Source: Halomonas sp. PR-M31
GTDB taxonomy: Bacteria > Pseudomonadota > Gammaproteobacteria > Pseudomonadales > Halomonadaceae
Direction: 5' to 3'
Assembly (NCBI RefSeq): GCF_001039575.1
Contig: NZ_JIBT01000026.1
Span: 1-63,753, forward strand
DNA: 63,753 nucleotides
Shown: positions 1 to 8,227 of the stretch, one piece after another
Layout: each line of letters opens with the position of its first letter
Position numbering within the stretch: position 1 is the first letter of the stretch
Program-made: the position numbers and the translations under genes
The notes under the pieces: model-generated
Databases searched by the model: none
Seen by the model: the letters and a program-made list of their open reading frames with translations, nothing else
Told to the model about the DNA's origin: nothing

Positions 1-1244
1 TCGGCGACCAGACGTTCGATGACAGCACGCTGCTCTTCGGCACCGGCAGTCAGCGTACCCACGACCCGCTCCCGGAAGCGCTCGTCACGATGCGCACGAA
101 TTGCGGCTTCGTTGGGCAGTTCGGTATCGGTCAGTGTCTGACCCGTGGCCTGCTCCAGCCAACGCACCTTACGGGTCTCGCGAGCGCCGGCGAAGGTGAT
201 GGCAATGCCGGAACGTCCCGCGCGGCCGGTACGACCGATACGGTGCGTATAGGCCTCGCTGTCCTGAGGCAGGTCGTAATTGATGATGTGGGTGATACGC
301 GGCACATCAAGGCCACGGGCGGCTACGTCGGTAGCGACCAGGATATCAATCTTGCCTCGCTTGAGGCGTGCCACGGTGCGTTCGCGCAAGCTCTGGTCCA
401 GGTCACCAGACAGGGCGGCGGCATTGAAGCCTCTCGCGGTGAGCTGCTCGACCAGGGTGGTACAGGCGGCACGGGTACGCACGAAAACGATGGCGGCATC
501 TACCGGCTCGACTTCGAGAATGCGCGACAGCGCCTCAATCTTGGCGCCGCCGTCAACGCGTACCAGACGCTGTTCGATGCTGGCTGCGGTGTCCGCCTTG
601 GATTCGATGGCCACTTTGACCGGATCGACCAGGTAGCGATTCACGATGCGCTCGATTTCAGCGGGCAGCGTGGCGGAGAAGAACACGCGCTGAGCGTCGG
701 TCGGCGTGTCGGAAACCACGCGCTTGACGTCGTCGATGAAGCCCATGCGCAGCATTTCGTCGGCTTCATCGAGTACCAGTGATGAAAGGCCATCAAGCTT
801 CAAGCTGCCGCGATCAAGATGGTCTATCACGCGACCCGGTGTGCCCACGATGACCTGGGCGCCACGGCGCAGAGCGCCAAGCTGTTCACGATATTCCTGA
901 CCGCCACATAGGCTGGCCACTTCCAGACCCTTGAGGTTCTGGCCGTACTTGGTGAAGGACACCGCCACCTGTTGCGCCAGCTCACGAGTAGGTGCCAGCA
1001 CCAGCACTTGAGGCTCGCGACGGTTAAGTTCGAGTTTTGACAGAATTGGTAGTGCAAAGGCTGCAGTCTTGCCGGTACCGGTCTGGGCCTGGCCCAGCAT
1101 GTCCCGACCTTCCAACAGCGCTGGAATGGTTTGTGCCTGAATTGGCGACGGGGTTTCATAACCCAAGGTTTCTAGAGCAGAAAGCACGGCAGGCAGCAGT
1201 GCCAGGTCGCCGAAGCTCGGCGAGGCGACAGAAGTCGAGGTCAT
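1..1244 (-). CDS. deaD: DEAD-box ATP-dependent RNA helicase (DeaD/CsdA-like), 3' end outside window
   Basis: Cytoplasmic RNA helicase that unwinds short duplexes during ribosome assembly and mRNA turnover. The reading frame starts at ATG 1244 and runs off the window edge, so only about 414 codons are visible. Seen in order: a Q-motif region (TPSPIQAQ), Walker A AQTGTGKT near residue 55, PTRELA, the DEAD box in VLDEADEML, SAT in FFSATLP, then helicase C motifs ending in HRIGRTGRAGR. AAGGT lies 8 nt upstream of the start. The RecA core plus the beginning of a longer C-terminal extension suits DeaD/CsdA better than short RhlE or DbpA proteins, but the diagnostic C-terminal RNA-binding domain is not visible. 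A perfect 7-bp hairpin (1261-1276) sits directly upstream in the leader. Family certain, symbol likely. Confidence 0.9.
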   Translation of the reverse strand, partial: MTSTSVASPSFGDLALLPAVLSALETLGYETPSPIQAQTIPALLEGRDMLGQAQTGTGKTAAFALPILSKLELNRREPQVLVLAPTRELAQQVAVSFTKYGQNLKGLEVASLCGGQEYREQLGALRRGAQVIVGTPGRVIDHLDRGSLKLDGLSSLVLDEADEMLRMGFIDDVKRVVSDTPTDAQRVFFSATLPAEIERIVNRYLVDPVKVAIESKADTAASIEQRLVRVDGGAKIEALSRILEVEPVDAAIVFVRTRAACTTLVEQLTARGFNAAALSGDLDQSLRERTVARLKRGKIDILVATDVAARGLDVPRITHIINYDLPQDSEAYTHRIGRTGRAGRSGIAITFAGARETRKVRWLEQATGQTLTDTELPNEAAIRAHRDERFRERVVGTLTAGAEEQRAVIERLVA

Positions 1245-2095
1245 TATCACACCTTGAATAGCCGGTTGAAACCGGCGGAAAATGTCGTGGCGCCTTGTCG
1301 CTTGCAATTGCACAGTGTTAAAACACTGGCAACGTGACATGGCACCGGGTCGCACCTGCGTCCTGTTCGTTTCATGACTGCCATTGCAGAATGCGAAGAC
1401 AGACGAACAGTGTGGCGACCGTACACGCCGCGCCGAATTGGCGACTTTGGCGACTTTGGCGTTCCATCTACGCACCTGGCGCTTGATCAGCGGCTCATCC
1501 TGAGCTTGGCTGCACGCCTTGCGAGAGAATCGTCCCTCAATGCCATCAGGCAATGTTAAAGAAGGGCCGAATCAACAGGGATGGTAGGGTCAACACATGC
1601 GAGGAGGGCGTATACTACCATCGTTGAAGGACATTGGCTAGCGTCTGTTATGATCACTCTACTTTGCCAGCCTGTTGAGTTAATGAATGCTTCTCTTGTT
1701 CAAGTATGAGTTCTCCAATCTTGATACGATTGTCCAAGATGTAACGAGAATGAATTGTGTAGTAAAAAAGCGCTTATTCTCAGTTAAAAAACAGATTTGA
1801 GAGTGCGAAGATAGTAGCAGTCTGATAACTAAGTAAGCTAAACATGAATGCTGTTCTTCTAAAACCTGGCATTAGCTTTCCAGCAAAAGCTTTTCGTGAT
1901 TAGTAGCTTACGTCATCACCAGCAATCTTAAGCGACTTGATGTGATGACTCGGTTGTAAGACCTATTGACGTAACAAAACGTTATGTTGATTATGAGTTA
2001 AAACACTGTATTGGCGTACAGGGTAGGAACGCCAAGGTGCTTGGGTTAAGGTTCCCTCGCCATTTTCTATTCACTTGACATGTTACCGGGCCTAT
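1245..2095. other. Long non-coding region between deaD and the M23 peptidase, with several inverted repeats
   Basis: About 850 bases without a convincing gene. The half nearest deaD would be its leader and contains two tight hairpins, GCCGGTT-GA-AACCGGC (1261-1276) and CAGTGTT-AA-AACACTG (1313-1328). A perfect 8-bp inverted repeat, GATGGTAG (1580-1587) and CTACCATC (1615-1622), brackets a TATACT sequence. From about 1620 to 2060 the DNA is clearly AT-richer than its surroundings and full of stops in all frames. Short open frames here show no recognisable protein. It probably holds the divergent promoters of both flanking genes. Confidence 0.5.
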
Positions 2096-3748
2096 ATGCT
2101 GCGAATCCTTCATTCTCTGCCTCGCACGCACAAGTTGATTCTTCTTCCTATTGCCACCATGGTTACCGTGCTGGGCGTGCACAAGATCATCGCGACTGTT
2201 GATAGCGCTGATAAAAACGACGTATCGCTTGTACAGATTACGTTGCCTACAGATTTCAAAGCCTCCGTGAGCGATGCACTGTCTTCTGGCTTGTCTATTG
2301 ATAGGGCAGCGGTTAAGGATGCTACGCGAAGCGCGATCCCGCTTGCCAACCTTACGCCTCATGACGTAGTGGACATCAGCAATTTGCTGGGGATTCGCAG
2401 CGCAAAGGCAAGCTCACTCGACATCGATCCCAGTGTTCAAGGTATGCCGGTCAAACTCCAACTGAGTGCGACAGCAATTCATGCTGCCCTGCAGTTGCCC
2501 CAAACAGAGCTGGAACCCGGCGGTACGTCCTACGCAGATCTCTCGAACGATCCCATCTTTCTAGATGGGGAAGGCGTACAGCTTGAAAATGAACTGGCCG
2601 CTAAGGAAAACTTCGTCCCTTCCTGGGAAACCTATACCGTACAGAAGGGTGATACTTTTGCCGTCATGGCAGAGCGCACTCTGGGCATGGGATTCAGTGA
2701 AGTGATGGCACTGCTTGACAAGATGCCCGACAAGAACGTGCTTACTCGTTGGAGGGTGGGCAACAGCTTCGATTTCAAACTCGATGAATCCGGCGAGCTG
2801 ATGGCGCTGCGCGTGATGAAAAACACACGTAGCGGCTATCTGATCGAACGCGATGGCGGGGCCAATAGTTTCGAGGTGGCGCCTTTCGATAAGACCTCCG
2901 AATCAACTCAGCGTCTATTCAGCGGTACGCTGAGCGGTAGCTTTGCCAAGTCCGCCAGCGCCACGGGGCTGTCCAACGCCGAGATTGCAGAGCTGTCGAC
3001 ATTGCTATCCAAGAAACTGGATTTTCGCAAGAAGGCACGGCGCGGTGACACCTTCCAGGTGCTGGTCGAAACCGACATGATCGAAGGACAGTCGGCGGGT
3101 TCGCGTATTCTGGCGGCCCAGTACGAAGGCAAGAAGATGAACCTGACCGTCGTGCGTAACTCCGCAGACGATCGTTTCTACACGCCGGAGGGTAATAGCC
3201 TAGACCCGGCCTTCAATCGTCATCCTTTCAGCGGCGATTATCGGATCAGCTCTTCGTTCAACTTGCGTCGCAAGCACCCGATCACCGGTCGCATCAGCCC
3301 GCACCGCGGCACGGATTTCGCCATGCGTAGCGGCACGTCCGTAAAAACACCCGCAAGCGGTCGTGTCATCAAGGCAGCCTATCAAAAAGGTGGCGCAGGC
3401 AATTATCTCGTGATTCGTCACGACAACGGCTACAAGACCCGCTACATGCATCTTTCCAAGCGTCTGGTACGAGAGGGTGAGCGTGTCAGCATGGGACAAA
3501 AAATTGCCCTTTCCGGCAATACCGGTCGCAGCACTGGTCCTCATCTTCATTACGAGGTCATGGTCAACAATCGCCAAGTAGACGCCATGCGAGTCAAACT
3601 ACCGGAAAGCCAAAACCTTGCAGGCCAGGCCCTGGCAGCTTTCAAGCAGGATTCGAAGCAGTTGCTGGCCAAGCTAGAAAGCGACAGCAATGCGGCTGTT
3701 GTCGCAAGCCGCTCAACACAGCGCACACGCTCTGACGATGGAAGTTGA
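2096..3748 (+). CDS. Periplasmic LysM/M23 peptidoglycan endopeptidase (MepM-like)
   Basis: Predicted zinc endopeptidase that cuts peptide cross-links in peptidoglycan during cell growth. ATG 2096 was preferred because it begins directly with a basic N-terminus and one hydrophobic segment (about residues 12-32), as expected for a membrane-anchored periplasmic protein. An upstream TTG (2075) is in frame but adds nothing recognisable. A LysM-like stretch YTVQKGDTF follows near residue 180. The C-terminal M23 domain shows the zinc motifs HRGTD (near residue 403) and HLHYE (near 483), with the usual GNTGRSTGPH before the latter. The 550 aa length is longer than E. coli MepM because of a variable N-terminal region. 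A TTCG-loop hairpin follows the stop. In E. coli mepM neighbours znuA, but no zinc transporter gene is present here. Confidence 0.88.
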   Translation: MLRILHSLPRTHKLILLPIATMVTVLGVHKIIATVDSADKNDVSLVQITLPTDFKASVSDALSSGLSIDRAAVKDATRSAIPLANLTPHDVVDISNLLGIRSAKASSLDIDPSVQGMPVKLQLSATAIHAALQLPQTELEPGGTSYADLSNDPIFLDGEGVQLENELAAKENFVPSWETYTVQKGDTFAVMAERTLGMGFSEVMALLDKMPDKNVLTRWRVGNSFDFKLDESGELMALRVMKNTRSGYLIERDGGANSFEVAPFDKTSESTQRLFSGTLSGSFAKSASATGLSNAEIAELSTLLSKKLDFRKKARRGDTFQVLVETDMIEGQSAGSRILAAQYEGKKMNLTVVRNSADDRFYTPEGNSLDPAFNRHPFSGDYRISSSFNLRRKHPITGRISPHRGTDFAMRSGTSVKTPASGRVIKAAYQKGGAGNYLVIRHDNGYKTRYMHLSKRLVREGERVSMGQKIALSGNTGRSTGPHLHYEVMVNNRQVDAMRVKLPESQNLAGQALAAFKQDSKQLLAKLESDSNAAVVASRSTQRTRSDDGS

Positions 3749-3771
3749 TCTTTTCGAAATAAGCCGTTCCA

Positions 3772-3801
3772 ACACCCTGCTTCGGCGGGGTGTCTTCGTT
3801 T
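3772..3801 (+). terminator. Rho-independent terminator after the M23 peptidase
   Basis: ACACCCTGC and GCGGGGTGT form a 9-bp stem (one G-T pair) around a TTCG tetraloop, followed by CTTCGTTT. It lies 24 nt past the peptidase stop and before the convergent regulator gene. Confidence 0.75.
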
Positions 3802-3817
3802 GAGGCAGCCAAAAGCA

Positions 3818-4108
3818 TCAGCGCTTGGTAATCAACGTCACGACTTCCGCCATTGTCTTGTGGCATTCGAGCGGATGACGTAGCGGTTTGTCCAGGAACA
3901 GCTGATACACATTGCGCCGCCCCACCCGCTCCCGTGCAATGATCTCGGCGTTTTCAAGATCGCTTACGATGCGCTGTACCGCCCGTTCGGTAATACCTAC
4001 CTCATTGGCGACTTCCCGTAACGTGCGTGTAGGATCTTCCACCAGGCAAATCAACACATGCGCGTGATTGCTGAACATCGTCCAGCCACTGCCCCCCCTT
4101 ATCTCCAT
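3818..4108 (-). CDS. Small winged-helix (MarR-like) transcriptional regulator
   Basis: A 96-residue protein consisting almost entirely of one winged helix-turn-helix. Residues about 17-60 (LICLVEDPTRTLREVANEVG followed by ITERAVQRIVSDLENA) form helices 1-3 with the recognition helix ITERAVQRIVSDL. The wing (RERVGRRNVYQL) and a short C-terminal helix follow. Proteins of this size and pattern are usually annotated as winged-helix or MarR-like regulators; the ligand cannot be read from sequence. It is transcribed away from the Mrp antiporter operon. The 210-bp shared upstream region contains the palindrome TGTAT-GAA-ATACA at 4164-4176, so it could regulate itself, the antiporter, or both. That link is inference. 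Confidence 0.75.
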   Translation of the reverse strand: MEIRGGSGWTMFSNHAHVLICLVEDPTRTLREVANEVGITERAVQRIVSDLENAEIIARERVGRRNVYQLFLDKPLRHPLECHKTMAEVVTLITKR

Positions 4109-4163
4109 GTCATTCTCCAGGCCGCCTATAAGATATGAATAATATTACCAGAAAAAAATTTCT

Positions 4164-4176
4164 TGTATGAAATACA
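4164..4176. promoter_or_regulatory. Candidate operator between the regulator and the Mrp operon
   Basis: TGTAT-GAA-ATACA is a perfect 5-bp inverted repeat in the divergent intergenic region. Its size fits a winged-helix dimer. No experiment or second copy in the window supports it. Confidence 0.35.
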
Positions 4177-4319
4177 TGCTTGTTCTCGCTTGATCCTTGT
4201 TGCCCGTTTGAAGCGCTAGAAACAAGGCCCTAACGCTTGAATCTCACGAGAAGCATTTGACTCGGCGATCAAGGAAACGTAGTTTATACGATATATTTGT
4301 CGCTAATAAAGGTTCGTCT

Positions 4320-4847
4320 ATGAACCGCCATATAGCAAGCTCCATTGTAAGTACTGCACTACTGTCAGGGTTTATCTGGTGGATACTCAGCGATGGCGTT
4401 TGGGCTTCCTGGATCATAGGCCTGCCGACCATCCTGCTTATCGTTGGATGGAACCTGAATCAGGGCACCCCTTCTCAATCATTGCCGCGATTTTTCGGGC
4501 TGCTCGAATTCTTGCCCTATTTCCTGTGGGAATCCTTGCGGGGTGGAATCGACGTCGCAAGACTTGCTCTTGCGCCTAACATGCCCATTGATCCTTGCTT
4601 TACCGTTTATGATCTGCGTCTGCCGAAGGGCCCGGCGCAACGTGTATTCATCAATACCGTGAGCCTTCTCCCCGGGACACTGAGTGCCGATTTATTGAGG
4701 GAGAAACTGATCGTTCATCGCCTGCGCGGGGCGCCCGACGACGATCAGGATCTACGGGAGTGTGAGCAGCGCGTGGCACGCCTATACGGGTTGACGTTGA
4801 CCGACGCTGATCCCAGTCAATCCAACCCGGGAGCGTCCTGGTCATGA
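4320..4847 (+). CDS. mnhE: Mrp-type Na+/H+ antiporter subunit E
   Basis: First gene of a multi-subunit monovalent cation/proton antiporter operon (Mrp/Mnh/Pha family), which exports Na+ in exchange for H+ and supports growth at high salt or alkaline pH. ATG 4320 is chosen because AAAGG lies about 8 nt upstream. An in-frame TTG 63 nt further upstream gives a non-hydrophobic extension. The 175 aa protein has two or three hydrophobic segments in its first 70 residues (SIVSTALLSGFIWW; IIGLPTILLIVGW; FLPYFLWESLRGG) and the family-typical cytosolic stretch INTVSLLPGTLSAD. Its stop overlaps the mnhF start as ATGA. Confidence 0.92.
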   Translation: MNRHIASSIVSTALLSGFIWWILSDGVWASWIIGLPTILLIVGWNLNQGTPSQSLPRFFGLLEFLPYFLWESLRGGIDVARLALAPNMPIDPCFTVYDLRLPKGPAQRVFINTVSLLPGTLSADLLREKLIVHRLRGAPDDDQDLRECEQRVARLYGLTLTDADPSQSNPGASWS

Positions 4848-5104
4848 ACACCTATTTGATCGGCCTGACCGTTCTCCTTCTATGCACCCTCTTGCTTGGC
4901 CTGGTACGCGTATTCAGTGGTCCCAACCGGGCGGATCGCATGCTTGCCGCCCAGCTCTTCGGCACCACTGGCGTTGCGATAATAGTGCTTCTGGCACTCA
5001 TTACCGACATGACGGGGCTTTATGACGTGGCGTTGGTGATGGCGGTGCTCGCTCCGATTACCAGCGTCGCCTTCGTTCATTTGGCCGGAGACGAGCAGCG
5101 ATGA
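4844..5104 (+). CDS. mnhF: Mrp-type Na+/H+ antiporter subunit F
   Basis: An 86-residue integral membrane protein with three predicted helices. The family-typical conserved core is RVFSGPNRADRMLA between helices 1 and 2, followed by TDMTGLYDVALVMAVLAP. It is an accessory subunit of the Mrp complex and is needed for assembly in studied systems. Start and stop both overlap the neighbours by four bases (ATGA), indicating translational coupling with mnhE and mnhG. Confidence 0.93.
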   Translation: MNTYLIGLTVLLLCTLLLGLVRVFSGPNRADRMLAAQLFGTTGVAIIVLLALITDMTGLYDVALVMAVLAPITSVAFVHLAGDEQR

Positions 5105-5433
5105 GCCTCGAATTTCTGAGTGTGTTGCTGGCAACCGCAGGGGTACTGTTCTTTTTCGCCGGGGCTATGGGTCTGTTGCGCTTTCCGGACGTCTACAGCC
5201 GTCTACATGCGCTGACCAAGGCAGACAACCTGGGACTGGGCCTGATCGTCGCGGCGGGTATTTTACAACTACCCTCTCCCGCCCAGTGGCTGAAGCTGAT
5301 ACTCATCTGGCTGATGGTCATGCTTTCAGGCGCCGTCACCTGTCATCTCGTAGCGCGACGGGCACGACGAATCGATAGCCACCTCGACAAGACGTTTGAG
5401 TCAGACCTTCAACAAAAGGAGCCAGGCCCATGA
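5101..5433 (+). CDS. mnhG: Mrp-type Na+/H+ antiporter subunit G
   Basis: A 110-residue membrane subunit with three predicted helices. It shows the MnhG signature GLLRFPDVYSRLHALTKADN near residues 23-42, then two hydrophobic helices and a basic C-terminus. It overlaps mnhF and the next gene by ATGA. Small structural subunit of the antiporter; no catalytic residue is assigned in the family. Confidence 0.93.
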   Translation: MSLEFLSVLLATAGVLFFFAGAMGLLRFPDVYSRLHALTKADNLGLGLIVAAGILQLPSPAQWLKLILIWLMVMLSGAVTCHLVARRARRIDSHLDKTFESDLQQKEPGP

Positions 5434-5735
5434 CGCATGTATTCGATCTCCTGCTGATCCTGGGTCTTTTGAGCTTTGCCACGCTATCACTGACTGTGCG
5501 GGATGTTTTCACCGGCATCGTGCTGTTCATCAGCACCGGTTTGATCATTGCCCTTACCTGGGCAAGGCTCGGCGCACCGGATATTGCCATCGCCGAAGCG
5601 GCGATCGGGGCAGGGCTGACCGGCGCTCTGCTGCTGGCCGCCTGGCGCCGTCTACAGCCCGCTGCAAGGGATCACCGAGCCCATGGTAGGAATGAATCCT
5701 CCTCATCACCGGGAGTAGACGATGAACGCACCTGA
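5430..5735 (+). CDS. DUF4040/MbhD-type subunit of the Mrp antiporter
   Basis: A 101-residue membrane protein with about three helices and the conserved segment GAPDIAIAEAAIGAGLTGAL. In Gram-positive MrpA this domain sits near the C-terminus of the large subunit, and in membrane-bound hydrogenases it is subunit MbhD. Here it is a separate gene, as in other proteobacterial and archaeal-type Mrp operons. Its 3' end overlaps the next gene by 14 bases. The last 25 residues are hydrophilic and poorly conserved in appearance. Confidence 0.88.
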   Translation: MTHVFDLLLILGLLSFATLSLTVRDVFTGIVLFISTGLIIALTWARLGAPDIAIAEAAIGAGLTGALLLAAWRRLQPAARDHRAHGRNESSSSPGVDDERT

Positions 5736-6438
5736 TACCGATTCCGCTGTCCCTCTGCTAGGTCGTCTCTTACTCGCCATTGCCTTGATCGGCATCGCGC
5801 TGGTGCTCGGCTGGGCACTTTGGCATCAGGCGAACGCCCAGACGTCGCTGACCGCCATCGTCACGACAGAGCTGCCCAACAGCGGCGTCACCAATCCTGT
5901 GACTGCCGTGCTGCTCAACTTTCGCGCCTTCGATACCATGCTAGAACTGGCGGTGCTGCTGCTGGTGGCAGTAACGGCGGGCATGCTGCGTGAACACAAA
6001 ACAGCACCATCTTCATTCAGCGATCGAGCCGTAGAGAGTGCCTTTCCCTCACCCTTGCTGCTTAGTCTCGCCCGAGACCTTACACCGGTGATGATACTGG
6101 TCAGTGCCTACCTGCTATGGGTGGGAGCCAAGGAACCCGGGGGCGCGTTCCAGGCCGGCGCCGTATTGGCCTCCGCGGGGGTACTGGCCCACTTCTCGGG
6201 ACGCCCCTGGCTTTCGGATCATCAGGATGTACGGATTCGAGCGTTGTTGGTGCTTGGCACCGGCGCTTTTCTGATCTCGGCCCTGGCCATGCTGGGGGTA
6301 ACCGGCACCTACTTCGACTATCCCTTTGCCTGGGCCGGCGCTTGGATTCTGGCCATTGAAACCGCTGCGACCTTCTCGATTGCCGCCATGCTGTATGTGG
6401 CCTTCTGTGCCGTAATGCCGTCTAGGGAACGCCCATGA
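5722..6438 (+). CDS. mnhB: Mrp-type Na+/H+ antiporter subunit B (MbhE + MnhB domains)
   Basis: A 238-residue membrane protein. The N-terminal part (about 1-90) resembles the MbhE domain, with one helix, a periplasmic loop and the conserved NPVTAVLLNFRAFDTMLE. The C-terminal part (about 110-235) is the MnhB domain with LTPVMILVSAYLLW and GAKEPGGAFQAGAVLASAGV. In MrpA-containing bacteria these pieces are split between MrpA and MrpB. ATGA overlap with mnhC. Confidence 0.9.
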   Translation: MNAPDTDSAVPLLGRLLLAIALIGIALVLGWALWHQANAQTSLTAIVTTELPNSGVTNPVTAVLLNFRAFDTMLELAVLLLVAVTAGMLREHKTAPSSFSDRAVESAFPSPLLLSLARDLTPVMILVSAYLLWVGAKEPGGAFQAGAVLASAGVLAHFSGRPWLSDHQDVRIRALLVLGTGAFLISALAMLGVTGTYFDYPFAWAGAWILAIETAATFSIAAMLYVAFCAVMPSRERP

Positions 6439-6743
6439 ACACGTCGCTGCTGTTCAGCCTGTGCGGCGTCGCGCTGTTCTTGTTGGGGCTCTATGTCGCC
6501 TTGACGACGACCGTCATGCTGCGCCGGATACTCGCCATCAACATCATGGGCAACGGGGTGTTCATGCTGTTCATCGCCAGCGCCTACCGTCGCGGCGAGG
6601 ATGGCGTACTCGTCACGGATCCGGTGCCTCACGCGCTGGTGTTGACCGGGATCGTGGTCGCGGTCAGCGCTACTGCCTTGGCCCTGACTCTGGTCTGTCG
6701 TCTTCACGAGCTATCCCATGCGTCCCACGAGGGTCCTAAATGA
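6435..6743 (+). CDS. mnhC: Mrp-type Na+/H+ antiporter subunit C (NuoK-like)
   Basis: A 102-residue NuoK-like protein with three predicted helices. It starts with a typical SLLFSLCGVALFLLGLYVAL helix, followed by RRILAINIMGNGVFMLFIA and a third helix after the DPVPHALVLTGIVV motif found in MnhC proteins. It overlaps mnhB and mnhD by ATGA. By homology with complex I subunit NuoK it should lie beside the proton-translocating subunits. Confidence 0.93.
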   Translation: MNTSLLFSLCGVALFLLGLYVALTTTVMLRRILAINIMGNGVFMLFIASAYRRGEDGVLVTDPVPHALVLTGIVVAVSATALALTLVCRLHELSHASHEGPK

Positions 6744-8212
6744 GCGAGCTGATGACAGGACCGGCACTGCTTGCCTGGCTGATCAGCCTGCCCTTGCTGG
6801 GCGCACTTGCCAGTATCGCCCTGAAACATGGCGGACGCTGGCCGGCACTTACGGTCGTGATCGTCAATCTGGGGCTTGCCTGTCTACTGGTGGCGTCCAC
6901 GCAATCCGCCCCCCTACGCTATGCCCTGGGGGGTTGGGAAGCGCCTCTGGGCATCGTGCTCTATGCGGATACCCTGAGTGCCATGATGATCGGTATTACC
7001 GCCCTGGTGGGGGCCGTCGTCAGTTGGTACAGCCTTGGCTATTTTGCGCCGGGCTCCTCCAGTGAACGAGCCTTCTGGCCGCTCTGGTGCCTGCTGCTGA
7101 CGGCGCTCAATACCCTGTTTCTTTCCGGGGATGCCTTCAATCTCTATGTTGGTCTCGAAATACTAAGTCTCTCCGCGGTGGCGCTGGTCACGCTTTCCTC
7201 GGGACTTGAAGCAATTCAGGCGGCCCTGCGCTATCTGCTGGTCAGTCTGATGGGCTCATTGTGCTATCTGCTTGGGGTGGCGCTGCTGTATCAGGCCTAT
7301 GCCACCCTGGATCTTGCGCTGCTTGCCGACGTCACCGGTGATGGGGTGCTGGAACGGGCAGCCCTGGCCTTGATGGTGGCGGGTTTGCTGCTCAAGACCG
7401 CCCTGTTCCCACTGCATTTCTGGCTGCCTCAAGCTCACGCTGGCGCCCCAGCGCCGGTCAGTGCCCTGCTATCGGCCCTGGTGCTCAAGGCCACGTTCTA
7501 TCTGATACTGCGTCTATGGTTCGACACCCTGACTGAGGCCGCCACCTATTTGGGTGCCTTGCTGCTGGGGCTTTTGGGCTGCGCCGCCATTCTCTGGGGT
7601 TCCCTGCAGGCGCTGCGTGCCCAGCGGCTCAAGCAGCTGGTGGCCTACTCCACGGTAGCGCAGATCGGCTATCTGTTTGCCCTGTTCCCCTTGCTGAATG
7701 ATCCTCGGGTCGCCGATGCCGCCTTCGATTCGGTCATTTATTTCGTCATCGCGCATGCCTGTGCCAAGGGCGCCATGTTCCTTGCCGCTGGCAACATCCT
7801 GACCGCCGCCGGCCATGGTCGGCTGGCGGATCTGCGCGCCGCCAATCTGCCCTCCGCCATTACCCTGTTCGCCCTGGCCATCGCCGGGGTGAGTCTGATC
7901 GGACTCCCCCCCACCGGGGGCTTCATCGCCAAGTGGCTGCTGCTGCAAAGTGCCCTACAGGTCGGCGCCTGGTGGCTTGCCGGCGTGGTACTGCTGGGCG
8001 GATTGCTTGCGGCGGCCTATGTGTTCCGCGTACTGGCGGTGTGTTTCGACGTCTCGCCTCCGCCAACCTCGATGGAAGCTTCTTCACAAAGGACGATCGT
8101 TTCCGCTGGGCGCCAATGGAGTGCGTTGATTCTGGCCCTGGTGGCCCTGGCACTCGGGTTTCTGGCTGCCCCGGTGCTGGATCTTTTCGATGCCAATCTC
8201 GTGACCGACTGA
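6740..8212 (+). CDS. mnhD: Mrp-type antiporter subunit D, NuoM/NuoN-like proton channel subunit (first of three)
   Basis: A 490-residue protein with about 14 predicted helices. It carries the proton-antiporter core: a conserved Glu in the LYVGLEILSLSA helix, the Lys in LLLKTALFPLHFWLPQAHAG, and a second Lys in SALVLKATFYLILRL. These correspond to the channel residues of complex I antiporter-like subunits. The protein is complete, starts by ATGA overlap with mnhC, and ends 15 nt before the next gene, whose start is preceded by GGAGG. Confidence 0.92.
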   Translation: MSELMTGPALLAWLISLPLLGALASIALKHGGRWPALTVVIVNLGLACLLVASTQSAPLRYALGGWEAPLGIVLYADTLSAMMIGITALVGAVVSWYSLGYFAPGSSSERAFWPLWCLLLTALNTLFLSGDAFNLYVGLEILSLSAVALVTLSSGLEAIQAALRYLLVSLMGSLCYLLGVALLYQAYATLDLALLADVTGDGVLERAALALMVAGLLLKTALFPLHFWLPQAHAGAPAPVSALLSALVLKATFYLILRLWFDTLTEAATYLGALLLGLLGCAAILWGSLQALRAQRLKQLVAYSTVAQIGYLFALFPLLNDPRVADAAFDSVIYFVIAHACAKGAMFLAAGNILTAAGHGRLADLRAANLPSAITLFALAIAGVSLIGLPPTGGFIAKWLLLQSALQVGAWWLAGVVLLGGLLAAAYVFRVLAVCFDVSPPPTSMEASSQRTIVSAGRQWSALILALVALALGFLAAPVLDLFDANLVTD

Positions 8213-8227
8213 CCCGGAGGATTCATC

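Noticed and set aside
1975-2005. GTTATGTTGATTATGAGTT, loosely like a Zur box before the M23 peptidase
   Set aside because: Poor dyad symmetry and no znu genes nearby; too weak to call.
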